From Bacteroidia bacterium (GTDB lineage Bacteria; Bacteroidota; Bacteroidia; Bacteroidales; Prolixibacteraceae): DNA of 64,000 bases. The notes beneath the pieces are model-generated. The model saw only the letters and a program-made list of their open reading frames with translations, searched no databases and was not told the origin of the DNA. A program made the translations under genes and the position numbers. Position 1 is the first letter of the stretch; each line of letters opens with the position of its first letter. The DNA is taken from assembly GCA_026391315.1 (NCBI GenBank), contig JAPLDT010000089.1:1-64000 (forward strand), written 5' to 3'. Positions 7,511-15,503 of this stretch are shown piece after piece.

Positions 7511-8452
7511 ATGGCAACAACAATCATCAAACCAGCCAACAGGGAAGAATGGCTGGAGCATAGGAAACAAGGGATAGGATCAAGCGAAGTGAGCAGCATC
7601 CTAGGCCTTAACCCATACCAGACCCCATACCAGCTCTGGCGTAGAAAAAAGGAGATGGATCCACCACTGGTGCAAAACATGCCCATGCGACTGGGACACC
7701 TTCTGGAAGATGCAGTATCAACACTTTGGAGCGAAGAAACAGGAAGGGAGATCATTAAATCATCTGCCGGGGACTGGATCGCATTTAACACTGAAAAGCC
7801 TTTTTTAAGGGCTAGCCCAGACCGCACATTCTGGCTCCCAGATCAAAAGAAGAACAACGACAATAAAGGGATTCTTGAGTGTAAAACCACCCAAATGACC
7901 GTTGACCCAGATGAGATACCACCGAACTGGTTTATACAGCTTCAGTACCTCCTTGGAGTTAGTGAGACAGAGACCGGATCGCTTGCGTGGCTATCAATGG
8001 GTCGCACCTTCGGATTCAAAGACGTGGTTCTGGTGCCAGACTTCTACAAGTGGATGCAGGATGAAGTGGAACGGTTCTGGGTTGACAACATCATCGGGAA
8101 CAAAGAGCCGGAAGCCATCACAGCATCAGACGTTTTGATAAAATATGCCCAGCACACCGAAGGGAAACTGATAGAGGTAGGTGAGGAGATCGCAGTAGCA
8201 TACAGCGAACTGAAATCAGTCAGACAAGAACTCTCCATTCTTGAAGATAAAAAAGAGAAGCTGGAAGATAGGATCAAAATGGCATTTGAAGATGCAGAAG
8301 CAATCAGCTACTCAGGAGAGAAGCTGGCCACATGGAAAACAGCCAAGGACAGAGAAAAGATCGACACCAAAACATTATCAAAAGACCTCCCGGAGGTTGC
8401 TAAGAAATACACAATTATCACACCAGGATCCAGAATATTTTTAATCAAATAA
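7511..8452 (+). CDS. YqaJ-like viral recombination exonuclease
   Basis: 313 aa from the ATG at 7511; the frame extends six codons upstream but that start is less plausible. PD-(D/E)XK nuclease landmarks in order: GIGSSEVSSILGLNPYQTP, MRLGHLLEDAV (Glu), ASPDRTF (Asp), GILECKTTQ (E-x-K) and QLQYLLGV. A coiled coil lies near 220-260. It likely degrades one strand from DNA ends to feed the neighbouring annealing protein. Confidence 0.88.
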   Translation: MATTIIKPANREEWLEHRKQGIGSSEVSSILGLNPYQTPYQLWRRKKEMDPPLVQNMPMRLGHLLEDAVSTLWSEETGREIIKSSAGDWIAFNTEKPFLRASPDRTFWLPDQKKNNDNKGILECKTTQMTVDPDEIPPNWFIQLQYLLGVSETETGSLAWLSMGRTFGFKDVVLVPDFYKWMQDEVERFWVDNIIGNKEPEAITASDVLIKYAQHTEGKLIEVGEEIAVAYSELKSVRQELSILEDKKEKLEDRIKMAFEDAEAISYSGEKLATWKTAKDREKIDTKTLSKDLPEVAKKYTIITPGSRIFLIK

Positions 8453-8468
8453 TAAAACATTCAACAGC

Positions 8469-8969
8469 ATGAAAACTTACACAAAAGAGCAGATTGAGAA
8501 GGCGATGAAAAAGGCTGGGTACGTTGCTGATAGCGTATTTAAACACCTTGAGTTGTCGATAATTCAAAGGGTGCAATCCTTTGAAGAGGCTTGTGATGAA
8601 TTAGGAAAGTCATACGACCTGCCGTTTGACCCTGACACAAAAGACCTGAACGAAAGATCAACAAATGGTCATTACAAGTTATGCGTAATTGCTCAGGCAC
8701 TCAATGAAGAATGGGCTATCGACTTAAATAATAAAAAACAGGAAGTCTGGTACAACTGGGTAGACCTCCGGGGTGTCTTGTCGGGTGCGGATGCGATTAA
8801 CGGTGCGTTTGCGGGTCTCGGGGGTTCGAATGCGTATAACGCTCCCTCGCTTGCGGATACGAGGCTCGGCTCCCGGCTTTGCGTCCGGTCAAAGCCAATA
8901 GCAGAGCACTTAAGGCTTGGTTTTATTCCTATTTGGTGCGAGTACAAGATTCCTGAATTTGAAATGTAA
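8469..8969 (+). CDS. Early-region protein with a DGR-type variable C-terminus
   Basis: 166 aa. The N-terminal half (SFEEACDELG, then YKLCVIAQALNEEW) belongs to a family widespread in Bacteroidota phages that ends in a conserved GSRLC segment. Here residues 99-137 (LRGVLSGADAINGAFAGLGG onward) align without gaps to the DGR template at 41467-41580 and to the variable end of the tail protein; all three share GVL.G, and both variable copies share GAFAG, APS.AD and GSRLC. Local codon use is much more GC-rich than the rest of the gene. It therefore looks like a second DGR target, unusually placed between recombination genes. Its function is unknown; no signal peptide or membrane segment is seen. 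Confidence 0.7.
   Translation: MKTYTKEQIEKAMKKAGYVADSVFKHLELSIIQRVQSFEEACDELGKSYDLPFDPDTKDLNERSTNGHYKLCVIAQALNEEWAIDLNNKKQEVWYNWVDLRGVLSGADAINGAFAGLGGSNAYNAPSLADTRLGSRLCVRSKPIAEHLRLGFIPIWCEYKIPEFEM
8765..8878 (+). other. DGR variable repeat 2 (remote, diverged)
   Basis: Gap-free alignment of 114 columns to the template repeat gives 79 identities. Of 30 template adenines 18 differ; of 84 other bases 17 differ. In the central 74 columns 14 of 17 differences fall on adenine. The excess at A is the mark of DGR mutagenesis; the other changes, mostly at the ends, suggest an old or differently templated copy. A 7-bp stem (GGCTTTG/CAAAGCC, 8-nt loop, 8875-8896) follows the repeat. Confidence 0.7.
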
Positions 8970-9130
8970 TGTACATGATCGCAAACAGCCAGCGAGCAGA
9001 GATAACCAAACTGCTCGCTGCTTTAAAAGACCTTCCAGGAATGGATAACAAGACAATAAACCTGAGACGAAGAGCTAAAAATGCCGTCCGAAAACTTGAC
9101 AAAGCAAAACAAATTTCAAATGGAAAATAA
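8969..9130 (+). CDS. Small basic hypothetical protein
   Basis: 53 aa, helical and rich in Arg/Lys (INLRRRAKNAVRKLDKAK). Its ATG overlaps the TAA of the preceding gene, and its end overlaps the next start by 11 nt. No family recognised. Confidence 0.45.
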   Translation: MYMIANSQRAEITKLLAALKDLPGMDNKTINLRRRAKNAVRKLDKAKQISNGK

Positions 9131-9671
9131 AATTCTGATCATCGACATCGAGACAACCGGATTCTTAAAAGACGGAGGGAACATTGTGGAAATCGGAGCC
9201 GTAGAACTTGACCTAACATCCGGCGAAATTACCGAGGTTTTCAGCAGCCTGTGTAGAGAAAAGATACTTACTGCAAAGCATCGTGACGCTTGGATATTCA
9301 GTAACAGCGACCTGACAGTCGACCAGGTAAGAGAAGCCCCGGAATTCGAAGAGGTGGCCGTCAAATTTCAGGAGGTCATAGATAGGTACCCAGCAGGAGC
9401 TACAGCCTTTAATCGGGTTTTTGACTTTACATTTTTACAGGATAGAGGTCTTAAATTTCCAAAGCAGCTACCATGTCCGATGATCCTTAGTACAGACATT
9501 TGCATGCTGCCGGGGAAATATGGGTCTTACAAATGGCCTAAAGTAGAGGAGGCATTCAGTCATTTCTTCCCGGATTTCCCATACGTAGAAAAACACAGGG
9601 GAGCCGACGATGCATACCACGAAGCCATGATTGTACATAAATTATACCAACTCGGGCACTTTACGATTTAA
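9120..9671 (+). CDS. DnaQ-like 3'-5' exonuclease
   Basis: 183 aa from the ATG at 9120, which places the catalytic motif at the N-terminus as usual. DEDDh residues: D-x-E in IIDIETTG, Asp in NRVFDFTFL, and H-x4-D in HRGADDAYH. Probably a proofreading-like or DNA-processing exonuclease of the early module. Confidence 0.85.
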   Translation: MENKILIIDIETTGFLKDGGNIVEIGAVELDLTSGEITEVFSSLCREKILTAKHRDAWIFSNSDLTVDQVREAPEFEEVAVKFQEVIDRYPAGATAFNRVFDFTFLQDRGLKFPKQLPCPMILSTDICMLPGKYGSYKWPKVEEAFSHFFPDFPYVEKHRGADDAYHEAMIVHKLYQLGHFTI

Positions 9672-9713
9672 GTGTTGAAAATAAATCAATTAAGACGAAA
9701 AATAATTGATTAA

Positions 9714-9748
9714 GTGATTACATTATAATCATATTTTGTTTATCATTG
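9714..9748 (+). promoter_or_regulatory. Inverted-repeat operator and promoter of the replication operon
   Basis: GTGATT-N7-AATCAT (9714-9732) has the same 19-bp layout as sites at 18132 and 28826. TATCATTG (9741-9748) is one base from the -7 consensus and lies 8 nt after the repeat. No -33 TTTG is at the expected distance, so activation by a bound regulator is plausible. Confidence 0.55.
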
Positions 9749-9750
9749 CA

Positions 9751-9897
9751 ATGAACAAACACCCAATCATGAGAACACAAGAAAAGACATCCACTAACCC
9801 ATCGACAGGACGGCTCCACCGAAAGGAAGCCAGCAGCCTCATGACTGCCGTTCAATCCTTAGTCGGTGGGTTTTTAATACCTCCAAAACATGAGTAG
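9751..9897 (+). CDS. Small hypothetical protein before the initiator gene
   Basis: 48 aa, polar N-terminus and short hydrophobic C-terminus. It starts just after the promoter and overlaps the initiator start by 8 nt, so it may be a leader peptide coupling translation. Coding status is uncertain. Confidence 0.4.
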   Translation: MNKHPIMRTQEKTSTNPSTGRLHRKEASSLMTAVQSLVGGFLIPPKHE

Positions 9898-10651
9898 CGA
9901 GGGGTGGATTAAAATACACAGAAAGCTCCAGGAAAAGGCTTTCTATAAAAAAGACAGTGAGGCTGTCCATTTGTGGATTCATATCCTTATGAACGCCAAT
10001 CATAAACCAACAGAGGAGATCCTGGGTGGAAAAACAATCGAGTGCAACCCCGGACAATTTACAACCGGGAGAAAACAACTCGCAAATAATACTGGAATTT
10101 CTGAAAGTAAAATTGAGAGATTACTAACAAAATTCGAGAAAATCGAACAACAAATCGAACAACGAAAAACCACCACAAACCGATTGATAACTGTACTATA
10201 CTGGTCGGATTATCAGGAAACCGAACAACAAACTGAACAACGACCGAACAACGACCGAACAACGACCGAACAACGACCGAACACACTTAAAGAAGTAAAG
10301 AAGTTAAGAAGTAAAGAAGTTATAAGAATAGGTGAAAAAAATCTCTCACAAAGGAAAGAAGAATTTAAAGTTTCGCTCGAAGAATTCGCAACTACCTATC
10401 CGCATGAGATGATTGAGAAGTTTTATGATTATTGGAGTGAGGCCAATAAGAGCCAAACCAAAATGCGACTCGAACTCGAAAAAACATGGGAAACCAACCT
10501 GAGAATTTCAACGTGGAGCAAAAGGAACTTTAATAACGGATTCACATCGTCCCAAAAAAAACAAGGCCTCCCAGGGCAGATACTCCAACCAGACGAAGCA
10601 AGATCAGCAGAATTACTAGCAAAATTTGAGCAAAAAACAGCAACTGTATGA
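9890..10651 (+). CDS. Phage replication initiator, O/DnaD-like
   Basis: 253 aa. The N-terminal winged-helix region (about 1-110: GWIKIHRKL, then PGQFTTGRKQLANNTGISES) is typical of O-like initiators. A low-complexity Gln/Arg/Thr linker (about 75-130), encoded by iteron-like repeats, is followed by a C-terminal region (about 165-253) likely to contact the helicase loader. The DnaC-like gene follows with a 4-nt overlap, as in lambda O-P and DnaD-DnaC pairs. Confidence 0.78.
   Translation: MSSEGWIKIHRKLQEKAFYKKDSEAVHLWIHILMNANHKPTEEILGGKTIECNPGQFTTGRKQLANNTGISESKIERLLTKFEKIEQQIEQRKTTTNRLITVLYWSDYQETEQQTEQRPNNDRTTTEQRPNTLKEVKKLRSKEVIRIGEKNLSQRKEEFKVSLEEFATTYPHEMIEKFYDYWSEANKSQTKMRLELEKTWETNLRISTWSKRNFNNGFTSSQKKQGLPGQILQPDEARSAELLAKFEQKTATV
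10241..10284 (+). repeat. Iteron-like 11-bp repeats inside the initiator gene
   Basis: Four consecutive 11-bp units CGACCGAACAA (the last ends CAC). Degenerate copies lie upstream near 10142-10165 and 10219-10239. An A-rich stretch follows. Direct repeats inside an O-like gene followed by AT-rich DNA match the layout of the lambdoid origin. Confidence 0.6.
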
Positions 10652-11241
10652 ACTACCAAGCAGCTATAGCAGAATTAAGGGAATCCTTCAAAATTGAAGT
10701 TCAAAGGTCGAAATTTGAATTTCGGTTTGGTACAAAGCCGGAATGCGAGGAACAATTTATTTCTGCTTTTCAGGCCGTAGATAAAACGATAGAAAAATAT
10801 CTACATCTCCCCGAATACGATCAGATTATTAACTGGATGACAGATACTAAAGGGAAAGGCCTATTTCTGACTGGTAGCTGCGGAAGAGGAAAGTCGATAA
10901 TAATTACAGGGGTGCTGCCTTTGATTTTTTACACAAAAATGAACAAAATCCTGCGCTGCTACCGAGCGGATGAGATACCCCAAAAGGTTGATGAGATAAA
11001 CAAATCTTGGGTTGTAATTATTGACGAGCTGGGAGTAGAGACCCAAGTCAACAACTACGGAGAAAAAAGCGAAGGATTCAATACAATCATAAACTTGGCA
11101 GAGAACCGGATAACACCGCTATTTATTTCAACAAACCTGACAACTAGCCAAATTTTATCCAGATACGGAGAGAGGACACTGGATCGAATTTCAAGACTTT
11201 GTCGGGTGGTGACATTTACCGGAGAAAGCCTCCGAAAATAA
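10648..11241 (+). CDS. DnaC-like helicase loader ATPase
   Basis: 197 aa. Walker A GSCGRGKS (about residue 77) and Walker B WVVIIDELG (about 118) are clear, followed by sensor-type STNLT and the arginine-rich GERTLDRISRLCR. It likely loads the host replicative helicase at the phage origin with the initiator encoded just upstream. Confidence 0.85.
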   Translation: MNYQAAIAELRESFKIEVQRSKFEFRFGTKPECEEQFISAFQAVDKTIEKYLHLPEYDQIINWMTDTKGKGLFLTGSCGRGKSIIITGVLPLIFYTKMNKILRCYRADEIPQKVDEINKSWVVIIDELGVETQVNNYGEKSEGFNTIINLAENRITPLFISTNLTTSQILSRYGERTLDRISRLCRVVTFTGESLRK

Positions 11242-11248
11242 CTGCAAC

Positions 11249-11851
11249 ATGAAAATTTCACACACAGGTTACACATTTGAAGAGAGACTAAAAATCCGGG
11301 AGTACTACGGAATAAGACCAAATCCGGCCAACAAATACGGAATCGAATGGAAGATGTCGAAACTTGAAGAAATCGCTTGGGGAGCCATCAGAAACACTGC
11401 GCACTGCCAGAATTTTAACCCAGAATACCCGGTAGGAAAATATTTTGTAGACTTTGCAGACCCGATCGCTAGGATCGCTATTGAGTGCGACAGTAACATG
11501 TACCACAAGGGATATAACCCAAAAGAGGGAGAAAGGCAGCATTTCATAGAACAACACGGATGGCGAGTCATTAGGTTTAACTCACGACAGATACTTGCAA
11601 ACAAGTACCAGGAGATATCTGAGAGGGATGGTAGTTTTTATGATTACGACTACCAACAGCAGGAAGAGATCGATAATAACGCCGATTATTGCATGGAGTG
11701 CTTTCTCAATAGTACGCAATTCACCAGCCAATACAAACGGAACCACGGACTCAACGGTCGACCATACATCCCAGAAGGGCTAGAACAAAAAGAGGTTATC
11801 ACCACCACGCTTCACCAGATGAGATTCGAAACCAGATTGTCAAAAGTTTAA
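11249..11851 (+). CDS. DUF559/Vsr-like endonuclease
   Basis: 200 aa. The pattern SKLEEIAW, YPVGKYFVDFADPIARIAIECD and HGWRVIRF is the compact PD-(D/E)XK core of the DUF559/very-short-patch-repair group, with Glu, Asp and E-x-D as likely metal ligands. The C-terminal 70 residues are not recognised. Probably an early DNA-processing nuclease. Confidence 0.7.
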   Translation: MKISHTGYTFEERLKIREYYGIRPNPANKYGIEWKMSKLEEIAWGAIRNTAHCQNFNPEYPVGKYFVDFADPIARIAIECDSNMYHKGYNPKEGERQHFIEQHGWRVIRFNSRQILANKYQEISERDGSFYDYDYQQQEEIDNNADYCMECFLNSTQFTSQYKRNHGLNGRPYIPEGLEQKEVITTTLHQMRFETRLSKV

Positions 11852-11873
11852 CAAATCATAAAACCACAACCAG

Positions 11874-12101
11874 ATGAACAGAGAAAAACGAATGGTCAAA
11901 ATTTACTCAGGGAACGGATCACCTTTTAAGACCATCAAAACAAACCGAAATGATCCCTGCCAGTGTGGATCCGGCAAGAAGTCAAAGAAATGCTGCGGTA
12001 CCGAAACTAAATTTTACCACAGCAAGGTGAAACCAAAGACAGACCTCGAGGAAATGATCGAAAATAATTCAAAAGAACCAGTAAATACAGACCAGCCATG
12101 A
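11874..12101 (+). CDS. SEC-C motif protein
   Basis: 75 aa. RNDPCQCGSGKKSKKCCG is a textbook SEC-C zinc-binding motif (CxCxSGxKxKxCC), as at the end of SecA. The rest is polar. Partner unknown. Confidence 0.75.
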   Translation: MNREKRMVKIYSGNGSPFKTIKTNRNDPCQCGSGKKSKKCCGTETKFYHSKVKPKTDLEEMIENNSKEPVNTDQP

Positions 12102-12340
12102 CAGAAGCAAGCGAACAGGAACTCAGAGAAAAACTTGATAGATACGAAAGAAGACTTTATACCCTTAAGGCGAGTGATGTCAGGGAGGTGCGCCTCATGT
12201 TTGGAACGATCTCACACATGCTGATAAACGATGAAATATTTCCGATTGCAGAGTTTAAACGAAACTACATGCAAGCCATAAAGTCCAGGATTATTGAGTT
12301 GAAGTACGAGCTTATGAAATACCAAAAACAACCAGCCTAA
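12098..12340 (+). CDS. Small helical hypothetical protein
   Basis: 80 aa, charged and helical with a possible coiled coil at 5-30. It overlaps the preceding stop by 4 nt. No family recognised. Confidence 0.5.
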   Translation: MTEASEQELREKLDRYERRLYTLKASDVREVRLMFGTISHMLINDEIFPIAEFKRNYMQAIKSRIIELKYELMKYQKQPA

Positions 12341-12350
12341 ACCAGAACCG

Positions 12351-12467
12351 ATGACAGCAGATCAACCAACATGGATGGCACTAGTCGCAGCAGGAATACT
12401 GCTCATAATTGCAACATCTTACATACTAGCCACATTAACCACCAAAAATAGGAGACAGAAAAAATGA
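12351..12467 (+). CDS. Single-pass membrane miniprotein
   Basis: 38 aa with one transmembrane segment (about 8-30: WMALVAAGILLIIATSYIL) and a basic tail. It fits exactly between its neighbours and ends in an ATGA overlap with the YopX gene, which supports translation. Function unknown. Confidence 0.5.
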   Translation: MTADQPTWMALVAAGILLIIATSYILATLTTKNRRQKK

Positions 12468-12850
12468 GAGAGATTAAATTCAGAGGCCGTCAAAAAGGCG
12501 GTGAAAAAAAATGGCTCACCGGAGACTTAACCAAAATCAACGGTGAATACTACATCTGGCCAGAAAGCGAAGATAGTCTGGACAGCCCGGACAATTACGA
12601 AGTGGATCCAGAAACCATCGGACAACTTATCGGGAAAAAAGACCAGACTGGAACTAAGTTGTTTGAAGGGGATATCCTGCACCCTTCATCTCAGGGAAAG
12701 CCACCTCATGTTTTTTGGGAAATTCAATATTCAGAAAATGAGGCTGCATTTTTGTTAATGCGAAATAACAGCCCGGACAGGGTGATAAAAACAGAGCAGC
12801 TGATGATGATTGGGAATATTCATGACAGAATCCAAGAACCAGCTCAGTGA
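12464..12850 (+). CDS. YopX family protein
   Basis: 128 aa. REIKFRGRQKG at the start, IGQLIGKKDQTGTKLFEGDI in the middle and GNIHD near the end are the landmarks of the YopX fold found in many phages. Molecular role not established. Confidence 0.88.
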   Translation: MREIKFRGRQKGGEKKWLTGDLTKINGEYYIWPESEDSLDSPDNYEVDPETIGQLIGKKDQTGTKLFEGDILHPSSQGKPPHVFWEIQYSENEAAFLLMRNNSPDRVIKTEQLMMIGNIHDRIQEPAQ

Positions 12851-13681
12851 TTCACATCTCGACATTTTCAGGAATCGGCGGGTTTGAGCTTGCAGCACAA
12901 TGGATGGGGTGGAAGAATTACGCATCTTGTGAGATCAACCCATTTGGAAGTAAGGTCTTAGAATATTACTGGCCGGAAGCATATCACCACAAAGACATCA
13001 AAACATTAACCTACGAGATTTTAAACAATGAACTTATTCAGCGATTTGGAAAGGGATGGAGGAATGAACCAGTTGTCCTTACTGGAGGATTCCCATGTCA
13101 AGACGCAAGCATCGCAAAGCAATACGGTGAGCGTCAACAGGGGTTACAAGGTGAAAGAACAGGCCTATTCTATGAATTTTCAAGACTCATATCCGAACTC
13201 CGTCCATCGTGGATTATTTCCGAAAATGTCTCTAACCTTCTTAAAATCAATGGGGGGGGGGGATTTTAGCAAGGTGCTCACCGAATTATCCTCAATGGGG
13301 TATAATGCAGAATGGAGAGTTTGTACTGCGTCAGAAGTCGGTGCGCCACATCACAGAGAGAGGATGTATTTGGTTGCTTACCCCGAAAGCATCCGACTAC
13401 AAAAGGAACAAACTTTCTTTAGGTATGTGGAAGAAAAGGCACAACAGGTCGAGTGGCTCTTTGACGGAACATCTATACAGACTTTTCGGGGAGGTTACTG
13501 GCTGGGTGAACCCCCAGCTATTTGCGTGGCTAATGGGGTTTCCAACAAACTACCTGGATATACCGATAGCCAATGGCGAATCGAGATGTACAAAGCATTC
13601 GGAAACGCAGTAGTACCTCAAATACCATTCAAAATTTTTAAAGCTATAAGAGAACATCAAAAATTGATAACCAATTCTTAA
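12847..13681 (+). CDS. C5-cytosine DNA methyltransferase, interrupted at a poly-G tract
   Basis: The GTG start overlaps the YopX stop (GTGA). The first frame encodes motif I FSGIGGFELA, motif IV GGFPCQDAS and motif VI ENVSNL, then hits a stop (13267-13269) just after eleven G at 13252-13262. The frame 13263-13681 carries the rest: motif VIII HHRERMYLVAYP and motifs IX-X ending KAFGNAVVPQIPFKIF. Removing one G gives one continuous protein of about 277 aa, the normal size for compact phage enzymes. Length change in such a tract is a known on/off switch for methyltransferases; a sequencing indel is the other explanation. As written the gene is off. The enzyme would shield phage DNA from restriction. 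Confidence 0.85.
13252..13262 (+). repeat. Homopolymer of 11 G within the methyltransferase
   Basis: An uninterrupted run of eleven G at the point where the reading frame breaks. Ten G (or 7 or 13) would restore the frame. No other G-run of this length was noticed inside the prophage. Confidence 0.9.
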
Positions 13682-13694
13682 AACAACCACAATT

Positions 13695-14220
13695 ATGATC
13701 AAACAAGAGGAAGAACTTCGAGAAATGTATTTATCCAGAAAAATGAGTTTAAGGGATATTTCAAATGAAACAGGCATACCAACTTCAACTATAAGATGCA
13801 GAATCATGAAATTTGGATTCTTAAGAACCCACAAAGATGGAGTCAAAAATTCTATTCATAAATGGGGAATTAAAGCCATTGGAACCAAAAGAACACTTAC
13901 TGAAGATTGGAAAAAAAATCAAAGCATAGCAGCTAAAAAGAGATGGGATGGGAAAGCAGTCGGAGTGTCGCTAAAGAAGATCGGATACATTGAAGTGACA
14001 ATCGGAGAGAATAAAGGTAAAAAGAATCCACACTGTTATAATGGAAAACAACATCGGAAGAAAACTAAATCAAAACGAGGTAGTCCACCATAAAAACGAA
14101 AATAGAGCAGACAATAGAATTGAAAACCTTGAACTTATGACAAGATCAGAACACTGTAAGTTACACGCAAAAAACAAATTTTCAACCAGAAAACTTAACA
14201 CGAAAGGACAATTTGTATGA
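13695..14220 (+). pseudogene. HTH-HNH homing endonuclease, frameshifted
   Basis: The first frame (13695-14093) begins with a helix-turn-helix (LRDISNETGIPTSTIRCRIM) and a basic linker. From about 14015 homology continues in the next frame to the TGA at 14218-14220, giving the HNH core VVHHKNENRADNRIENLELM and SEHCKLHAKN. One extra base near the AAAAAG run at about 14017 explains it. The intact protein would be about 174 aa. Such free-standing HNH genes nick DNA and spread themselves; this copy is probably inactive unless the indel is an error. Its end overlaps the SSB start. Confidence 0.75.
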
Positions 14221-14657
14221 TAAATAAATGTTGTTTTATAGGTAATGTGGGATCAGATCCCGAAATCAGACAGGCAGGAGATGCCAAAGTCGCCAACTTC
14301 AAAATCGCATGTAGCGAAAACTGGAAAGACAAGGCCGGAGAGAAACAGACCAGCACAGAGTGGATCCCGATCGTCGCATGGAGACAGCTCGCAGACATCA
14401 CAGAGAAGTACGTCACCAAAGGACAACAAGTCTACGTCGAGGGGAAAATGAAAACCAGAACCTACGAAAAGGACGGTGTGAAGCATTACGCAACTGAGGT
14501 ACACATCGACACCCTCAAAATGCTCGGTCAGAAAAAAACAGAGGATGCAGCAAGCCAACCCGCTACCAAGCCATCGTCTGGGCTGCAGACCAATGTGCAC
14601 CCAAATCTGGAAGGATATACACCAGCTCCAGAGGGAGTGGATGATCTACCATTTTGA
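14217..14657 (+). CDS. ssb: Single-stranded DNA-binding protein
   Basis: 146 aa. An N-terminal OB fold (INKCCFIGNVGSDPEIRQ, EWIPIVAWRQLADI, VYVEGKMKTRTYEKDG) is followed by a flexible linker and the acidic tip DDLPF that recruits partner proteins. It binds ssDNA during phage replication and recombination. Confidence 0.95.
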   Translation: MINKCCFIGNVGSDPEIRQAGDAKVANFKIACSENWKDKAGEKQTSTEWIPIVAWRQLADITEKYVTKGQQVYVEGKMKTRTYEKDGVKHYATEVHIDTLKMLGQKKTEDAASQPATKPSSGLQTNVHPNLEGYTPAPEGVDDLPF

Positions 14658-14659
14658 CC

Positions 14660-14911
14660 ATGTCAGACAGTAACGGAACAAAATCTGACGGTGAAATTTC
14701 TGTGGTCTCCCTGACAAAAAAAATAAAGGAGTTACAGAACCGACAGCAGGAACTCCGGCAAAAGCTGGAGGAGCAATACAGCGATAAAACATACAGGGAG
14801 CTAAGTCTGGTAAATCATGCAATCAACGTCTCCAAGCAACGGAACCTGAAAAACTGGACATCCAACGGAATCCCCAGCCGGGGAAAAATTAATAACGCAA
14901 GCACATACTAA
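14660..14911 (+). CDS. Small coiled-coil hypothetical protein
   Basis: 83 aa from ATG 14660; a TTG at 14654 is less likely. Residues 15-45 form a charged coiled coil (KIKELQNRQQELRQKLEEQ). No family recognised. It directly follows ssb. Confidence 0.5.
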   Translation: MSDSNGTKSDGEISVVSLTKKIKELQNRQQELRQKLEEQYSDKTYRELSLVNHAINVSKQRNLKNWTSNGIPSRGKINNASTY

Positions 14912-14916
14912 ACCAC

Positions 14917-15285
14917 ATGAAAATAGCAGGACTTAATCAGGCAGCAATAGACATTAACCAGGGAAACATCGAAAAAGGATTTTACCAGAACAAAATCGAA
15001 ATCGGGACGCAACTCATGCTGGTGGTTTCGGAACTTAGTGAAGCACTAGAGGCTGACCGCAAAGGGAAACACGCCGACAAAAATGCCTACAATAACGACA
15101 TCGAACATCACCCAAATAAAGCATTTGAGATTTTCATCAAAGACACGGTGGAGGACGAGATAGCTGACGCAATTATTCGACTGCTCGATCTTTCAGCACA
15201 CAAAGGAATCGACATAGAATGGCACATCGAGAATAAACTAGCCTACAACAAAACCAGGGCACACAAACACGGAAAATCATACTGA
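14917..15285 (+). CDS. MazG-like nucleotide pyrophosphohydrolase
   Basis: 122 aa. The all-alpha NTP-PPase pattern is visible: ELSEALEADRKGK (E-x-x-E) and DTVEDEIADAIIRLLDL (E-x-x-D). It probably hydrolyses a nucleoside triphosphate, either to clean the nucleotide pool or to lower alarmone levels in infection. Substrate not predictable. Confidence 0.8.
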   Translation: MKIAGLNQAAIDINQGNIEKGFYQNKIEIGTQLMLVVSELSEALEADRKGKHADKNAYNNDIEHHPNKAFEIFIKDTVEDEIADAIIRLLDLSAHKGIDIEWHIENKLAYNKTRAHKHGKSY

Positions 15286-15287
15286 CC

Positions 15288-15503
15288 ATGAATGAGCTAT
15301 TTGAGATTCCAGCAACCGTGCCAGAAAACAGCCAGTACAAGTGCAAACAATGTGACCACTCGGAGAGATGGCAATGCAACAGCGTAATCGTTTGGTATTG
15401 CGGAAAAATCAAAAGCAACAGGACGGCAAACAAAAAGCTCAAGATAAAAGCAAACAAGCAGGCCTGTTTGAGTTTTTCAAACCCAAAACTAAAAAAGCCA
15501 TGA
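15288..15503 (+). CDS. Small zinc-ribbon protein
   Basis: 71 aa. Cysteines at YKCKQCDHSERWQC and VWYCGK form a short zinc knuckle that I recognise from Bacteroidota phages; the C-terminus is Lys/Asn-rich. It overlaps the next gene by 4 nt. Function unknown. Confidence 0.6.
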   Translation: MNELFEIPATVPENSQYKCKQCDHSERWQCNSVIVWYCGKIKSNRTANKKLKIKANKQACLSFSNPKLKKP

